Source: Guptibacillus hwajinpoensis (lineage in GTDB: Bacteria; Bacillota; Bacilli; Bacillales; Guptibacillaceae). Taken from it: a DNA stretch of 64,000 nt. Both the position numbers and the translations under genes were made by a program. The stretch covers positions 345,466 to 409,465 of the forward strand of contig NZ_LELK01000001.1 of NCBI RefSeq assembly GCF_001039475.1. Direction: 5' to 3'. Below, piece by piece: positions 61,140-64,000 of this stretch (position 1 is its first letter; every line of letters starts with the position of its first letter). The notes under the pieces were generated by a model. It was not told where the DNA came from. It ran no database searches and worked only from the letters and a program-made list of their open reading frames with translations.

Positions 61140-61902
61140 TCGAATCATAGCAGTAAAGCACGAAGAAATGGCGAGGTTTAACATGCCTGAAGATCAAAAG
61201 TTCAACAATGTTTCTTTTGTTACTAGCTTACAAAATCCTACACATGAAGTAGGTCTTATTGCAGAAGTCAAAAAAGCATCGCCTTCGAAGGGGATCATAA
61301 ATGATAATTTTGATCCGGTAGAAGTGGCTGAAGCATATGAAAAAGCAGGTGCGGATGCTATTTCAGTTTTAACTGATGAGACGTTTTTCAAAGGATCGAA
61401 CTCTTTTTTAACAGAAGTGAAAAAGCATGTGAATTTACCCATCTTAAGAAAAGACTTTATAATTGACGAAAGACAAATCGAAGAAAGTAAACGTATAGGG
61501 GCGGACGCAATCCTATTAATCGTAAGAGCACTTGGTGTCCAAAAAACGAAAGAGTTCTATCATCTTGCAGCTTCCTTTGGCTTAGAATGTTTGGTCGAAG
61601 TCCATTCTGAGGAAGAATTAAAGGAACTGATTGCTTCATTTACGCCAGCTGTAATAGGAGTTAACAATCGTAACCTAGCAACTTTTGAAACCTCCACAAC
61701 GCAAACGCATATGCTCAGTCGTTATATACCTGAATCCACATTACTGATTAGTGAGAGTGGCATTTCAACTTATGATGACATTCAAGATGTTAAGAAAGCT
61801 GGGGCATCAGCTGTTCTTGTTGGTGAAGCACTAATGCGCGGTGGCACTTATGAAGCGGGGATTAGAAGACTATTTGGTGAAACAGCACATGAAAACGCCT
61901 GA
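61132..61902 (+). CDS. trpC: Indole-3-glycerol-phosphate synthase
   Basis: A 256-residue TIM-barrel enzyme with EVKKASPSKGIINDNFDPVEVAEAYEKAGADAISVLTDETFFKGS, where the Lys residues and Glu of the active site lie, followed by LPILRKDFIIDERQI and LISESGI. It closes the indole ring. Two in-frame ATG codons compete (61126 and 61132); I took the second, 10 bases after AAGGAG, because family members start MLxxI. Overlaps trpD by 8 and trpF by 14 bases. Confidence 0.94.
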   Translation: MLDRIIAVKHEEMARFNMPEDQKFNNVSFVTSLQNPTHEVGLIAEVKKASPSKGIINDNFDPVEVAEAYEKAGADAISVLTDETFFKGSNSFLTEVKKHVNLPILRKDFIIDERQIEESKRIGADAILLIVRALGVQKTKEFYHLAASFGLECLVEVHSEEELKELIASFTPAVIGVNNRNLATFETSTTQTHMLSRYIPESTLLISESGISTYDDIQDVKKAGASAVLVGEALMRGGTYEAGIRRLFGETAHENA

Positions 61903-62527
61903 ACTTAAACTATGCGGTAATCGTTCCTTAGAAGATTGGCAAACAGTTAGGTTGAGCGGTGTCCAGTATGCTGGGTTTATTTTTGCCAATAGCGTTCGCC
62001 GTGTGTCAAATGAAGAAGTTGCAAAATGGCTTGAAGATTACCCGCCACAAGATAAGATGCAAATTGTAGGAGTCTTTGTGAATCCTGAACTTGAAGAACT
62101 AGCAGAAACCGTTAGCGAGGTTCCGTTGGATATTATACAGCTGCATGGAAAAGAAACGCCTGCATTTGCGGCAAAAATCAAGCAAATGACAGGAAAACAA
62201 GTTTGGAAAGTGCTGCATCATGGAGATGGTGCTCTTTCAGACATGTCTCGGTACTCAGATATTGTAGACGGATATGTCGTCGACACGAAGCTTCCCGGGC
62301 AATGGGGAGGAACTGGCAAACGATTTGATTGGAAGGCAATTCCTGATTATCAGAACAAAGCAGAGAAACAAAATGTTCCTTTGTTTATTGCCGGAGGTGT
62401 TAATCCAGATAATGTTCGTGAGTTAATGGATTACATGACAGATGGAATTGATGTTTCAAGCGGAATCGAAATGGATGATAAGAAAGATACAAATATGATT
62501 AATCGAATGAAGGAAAGGCTGGGATAA
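61889..62527 (+). CDS. trpF: Phosphoribosylanthranilate isomerase
   Basis: A 212-residue TIM-barrel isomerase with [10 protein letters not shown] (active-site Cys), [34 protein letters not shown], a [19 protein letters not shown] segment carrying the catalytic Asp, and [10 protein letters not shown]. It is a separate gene, as usual in Bacillus, not fused to trpC. ATG 61889, with GGTGA 9 bases upstream, gives the normal N-terminus; the frame is open further upstream inside trpC without support. trpB follows after 2 bases. Confidence 0.93.
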   Translation: MKTPELKLCGNRSLEDWQTVRLSGVQYAGFIFANSVRRVSNEEVAKWLEDYPPQDKMQIVGVFVNPELEELAETVSEVPLDIIQLHGKETPAFAAKIKQMTGKQVWKVLHHGDGALSDMSRYSDIVDGYVVDTKLPGQWGGTGKRFDWKAIPDYQNKAEKQNVPLFIAGGVNPDNVRELMDYMTDGIDVSSGIEMDDKKDTNMINRMKERLG

Positions 62528-62529
62528 AG

Positions 62530-63717
62530 ATGTCAACAATGGTACCTGATCAGCGCGGTAGATTCGGAAAATACGGTGGCAAATACGTACCTGAAACAGC
62601 GATGTATGCGCTGGAAGAATTAGAGAATTCATTAAATGAAGCAATGGCTGATGAACAGTTTCTGGCAAATTACCATGATGAATTGAAAAAGTACTCAGGC
62701 CGACCAACACCTATTACGCATGCAGAGAATTTATCCAAACGCCTAGGTGGAGCACAAATTTATCTAAAACGAGAAGATCTTAATCATACAGGAGCACACA
62801 AACTCAATAATGCGATCGGACAAGCACTCCTTGCTGTTCGAATGGGTAAAGAAAAAATAGTAGCAGAAACTGGGGCTGGACAACACGGTGTAGCTGCAGC
62901 AACTGTTGCTGCACGATTTGGTCTTGAATGTAAGGTGTTCATGGGTGAAGAAGATATTAGACGACAGGAATTAAATGTATTCCGGATGAAGCTTCTAGGT
63001 GCTGAAGTTGTACCCGTATCTTCTGGTAGTAAGACACTCAAAGATGCTACAAATGAAGCCATTCGCTATTGGGTAGCAAATGTGGAGGATACGTTTTATT
63101 TAATTGGATCAGTTGTAGGACCACATCCCTACCCTAAAATGGTTCGCGACTTCCAAAGAGTAATCGGAGACGAATCAAGAGAACAAATGGAAGATCTTCC
63201 GAATAAAGTTATCGCTTGTGTAGGTGGCGGTAGTAACGCAATGGGAATGTTCTATCCTTTTCTACAGGATGATGTTCAGTTAGTAGGAGTAGAGGCTGCA
63301 GGTAAAGGCATCCATACTGGTGAACATGCAGCAACCCTTTCAGAAGGACGACTTGGGGTTATTCATGGGTCCATTACTTATTTACTCCAAAATGAGACTG
63401 GTCAAATTCAGGAACCTCATTCTATATCTGCTGGTTTGGATTATCCGGGTATCGGACCTGAGCATGCATACTTATCGGAAACTGGCAGAGTGACGTATAC
63501 TGGCATTACTGACATGGAAGCACTTGAAGCGTTAAAAGTTCTATCAAAAGAAGAGGGTATTATTCCAGCAATCGAGAGTGCGCATGCACTTTCAGAAGCA
63601 ATTAAGCAAGCACCAGACATGGGAGTAGATGAAACGATTCTCGTTTGTCTTTCAGGTAGAGGAGATAAAGACGTTCACACAATTATGGAACATCTCGGAG
63701 GTGAGGTTGATGAATAA
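62530..63717 (+). CDS. trpB: Tryptophan synthase beta chain
   Basis: A 395-residue PLP enzyme: [16 protein letters not shown] at the start, the PLP lysine in [17 protein letters not shown] (Lys in HK), [14 protein letters not shown], the phosphate loop [12 protein letters not shown], and LSGRGDKDV at the C-terminus. It is the short TrpB1 type that pairs with TrpA and joins indole to serine; serA in this window supplies the serine pathway. ATG 62530 lies two bases after trpF and overlaps trpA by 8 bases at its 3' end. Confidence 0.96.
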   Translation: MSTMVPDQRGRFGKYGGKYVPETAMYALEELENSLNEAMADEQFLANYHDELKKYSGRPTPITHAENLSKRLGGAQIYLKREDLNHTGAHKLNNAIGQALLAVRMGKEKIVAETGAGQHGVAAATVAARFGLECKVFMGEEDIRRQELNVFRMKLLGAEVVPVSSGSKTLKDATNEAIRYWVANVEDTFYLIGSVVGPHPYPKMVRDFQRVIGDESREQMEDLPNKVIACVGGGSNAMGMFYPFLQDDVQLVGVEAAGKGIHTGEHAATLSEGRLGVIHGSITYLLQNETGQIQEPHSISAGLDYPGIGPEHAYLSETGRVTYTGITDMEALEALKVLSKEEGIIPAIESAHALSEAIKQAPDMGVDETILVCLSGRGDKDVHTIMEHLGGEVDE

Positions 63718-64000
63718 ACGTTTTGAACAACATGTCGATGGACGAAGCGATCTATTCATTCCGTTTGTTGTAGCGGGAGATCCAACTGAAGAAGCAACAA
63801 TTAAGCTTGCTTTAATGCTACAAGAAGAAGGTGCCAATGCAATTGAACTGGGTATTCCTTATTCCGATCCTTTAGCAGATGGACCGGTTATACAACGGGC
63901 TTCTATTCGTGCACTTGAGCATGGAATGAGTTTAGAGAAAGCTATGAATATTGTTCCAAAAATGCGCGAACGCGGACTTGAAATTCCGATAATTGTATTT
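63710..64000 (+). CDS. trpA: Tryptophan synthase alpha chain, N-terminal part (partial)
   Basis: The first 97 codons of trpA, cut by the window end. [17 protein letters not shown] and [21 protein letters not shown] are the signature of the alpha subunit; the Glu in IELG and the Asp in YSDPLADGP are the catalytic residues. It cleaves indole-3-glycerol phosphate and channels indole to TrpB. ATG 63710 overlaps the trpB stop codon and has GGAGGTGAGG upstream. The reading frame is open to base 64000. Confidence 0.96.
   Translation, partial: MNKRFEQHVDGRSDLFIPFVVAGDPTEEATIKLALMLQEEGANAIELGIPYSDPLADGPVIQRASIRALEHGMSLEKAMNIVPKMRERGLEIPIIVF

Overview
The window is about 64 kb of chromosome from an endospore-forming, low-GC Gram-positive bacterium of the family Bacillaceae. 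It is not Bacillus subtilis itself, but the gene order follows the B. subtilis block rib - scp - dacB/spm - res - serA - ypb - gudB - ypd - sleB/ypeB - cmk - der - spoIVA - hbs - folE/mtrB - hep - ndk - aro/trp almost gene for gene. Sporulation and germination genes (dacB, spmA, spmB, sleB, ypeB, spoVIF, spoIVA), strong AGGAGG-type ribosome binding sites, frequent GTG/TTG starts and hairpin-plus-T terminators all fit. I saw no rRNA, tRNA, CRISPR array, prophage or insertion sequence with a transposase.

Layout. 1-3.3 kb: riboflavin operon (ribD end, ribE, ribBA, ribH, a 31-codon ORF, ribT). 3.3-6.1 kb: DUF309 protein on the minus strand, a small probably forespore gene, scpA-scpB and an unknown 116-codon gene. 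6.2-10.2 kb: type III polyketide synthase and methyltransferase pair (bpsA-bpsB), then the spore cortex operon dacB-spmA-spmB. 10.3-17.2 kb: rluB, the cytochrome c biogenesis genes resABC and the redox two-component system resDE. 17.4-20.5 kb: PHP phosphatase, serA and ferredoxin. 20.7-28.6 kb: ypbB-recS, CPBP protease, several small membrane or unknown genes, a CBS protein, YpbG phosphoesterase, a MerR/B12-binding regulator of the CarH/LitR type, and mecB. 28.6-40.3 kb: PIG-L deacetylase, ddl, gudB, ypdA, asparaginase, prsW, sleB-ypeB-ypfB, cmk-plsC-S1 protein. 40.4-47.2 kb: ypzI, yphA, the YIEGIA membrane protein with its capping subunit, der, plsY, gpsA, spoVIF, yphE, yphF. 47.4-53.8 kb: spoIVA, hbs, folE-mtrB, hepS-menG-hepT, ndk. 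53.8-55.7 kb: an amidase where B. subtilis has cheR. 55.7-64 kb: aroC-aroB-aroH and trpEDCFBA, cut inside trpA.

How the parts connect. aroC/aroB/aroH make chorismate and prephenate, and the trp genes consume chorismate. The trp leader carries a textbook TRAP attenuator, and mtrB, which encodes TRAP, lies 8 kb upstream in the same window. hepS/hepT and menG make menaquinone, which feeds the respiratory chain whose c-type cytochromes need ResABC. gpsA, plsY and plsC make phosphatidic acid. Sporulation sigma-factor signatures can be read upstream of dacB and spoIVA (sigma-E), spoVIF (sigma-K) and the 47-codon gene (sigma-G).

Most of the window is ordinary core genome. The most noteworthy items are: two families of short palindromic, inverted-terminus repeats, each present as one short and one long form; the CarH-like B12 regulator with an intact Wx9EH and ExHxxG signature; a near-perfect cre site upstream of gudB; terminators whose 3' arm is a Shine-Dalgarno sequence; a palindromic operator candidate on the start site of a promoter upstream of hbs; and a possible small sporulation transcript between spoVIF and yphE. 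I found no convincing wholly new multi-gene system.
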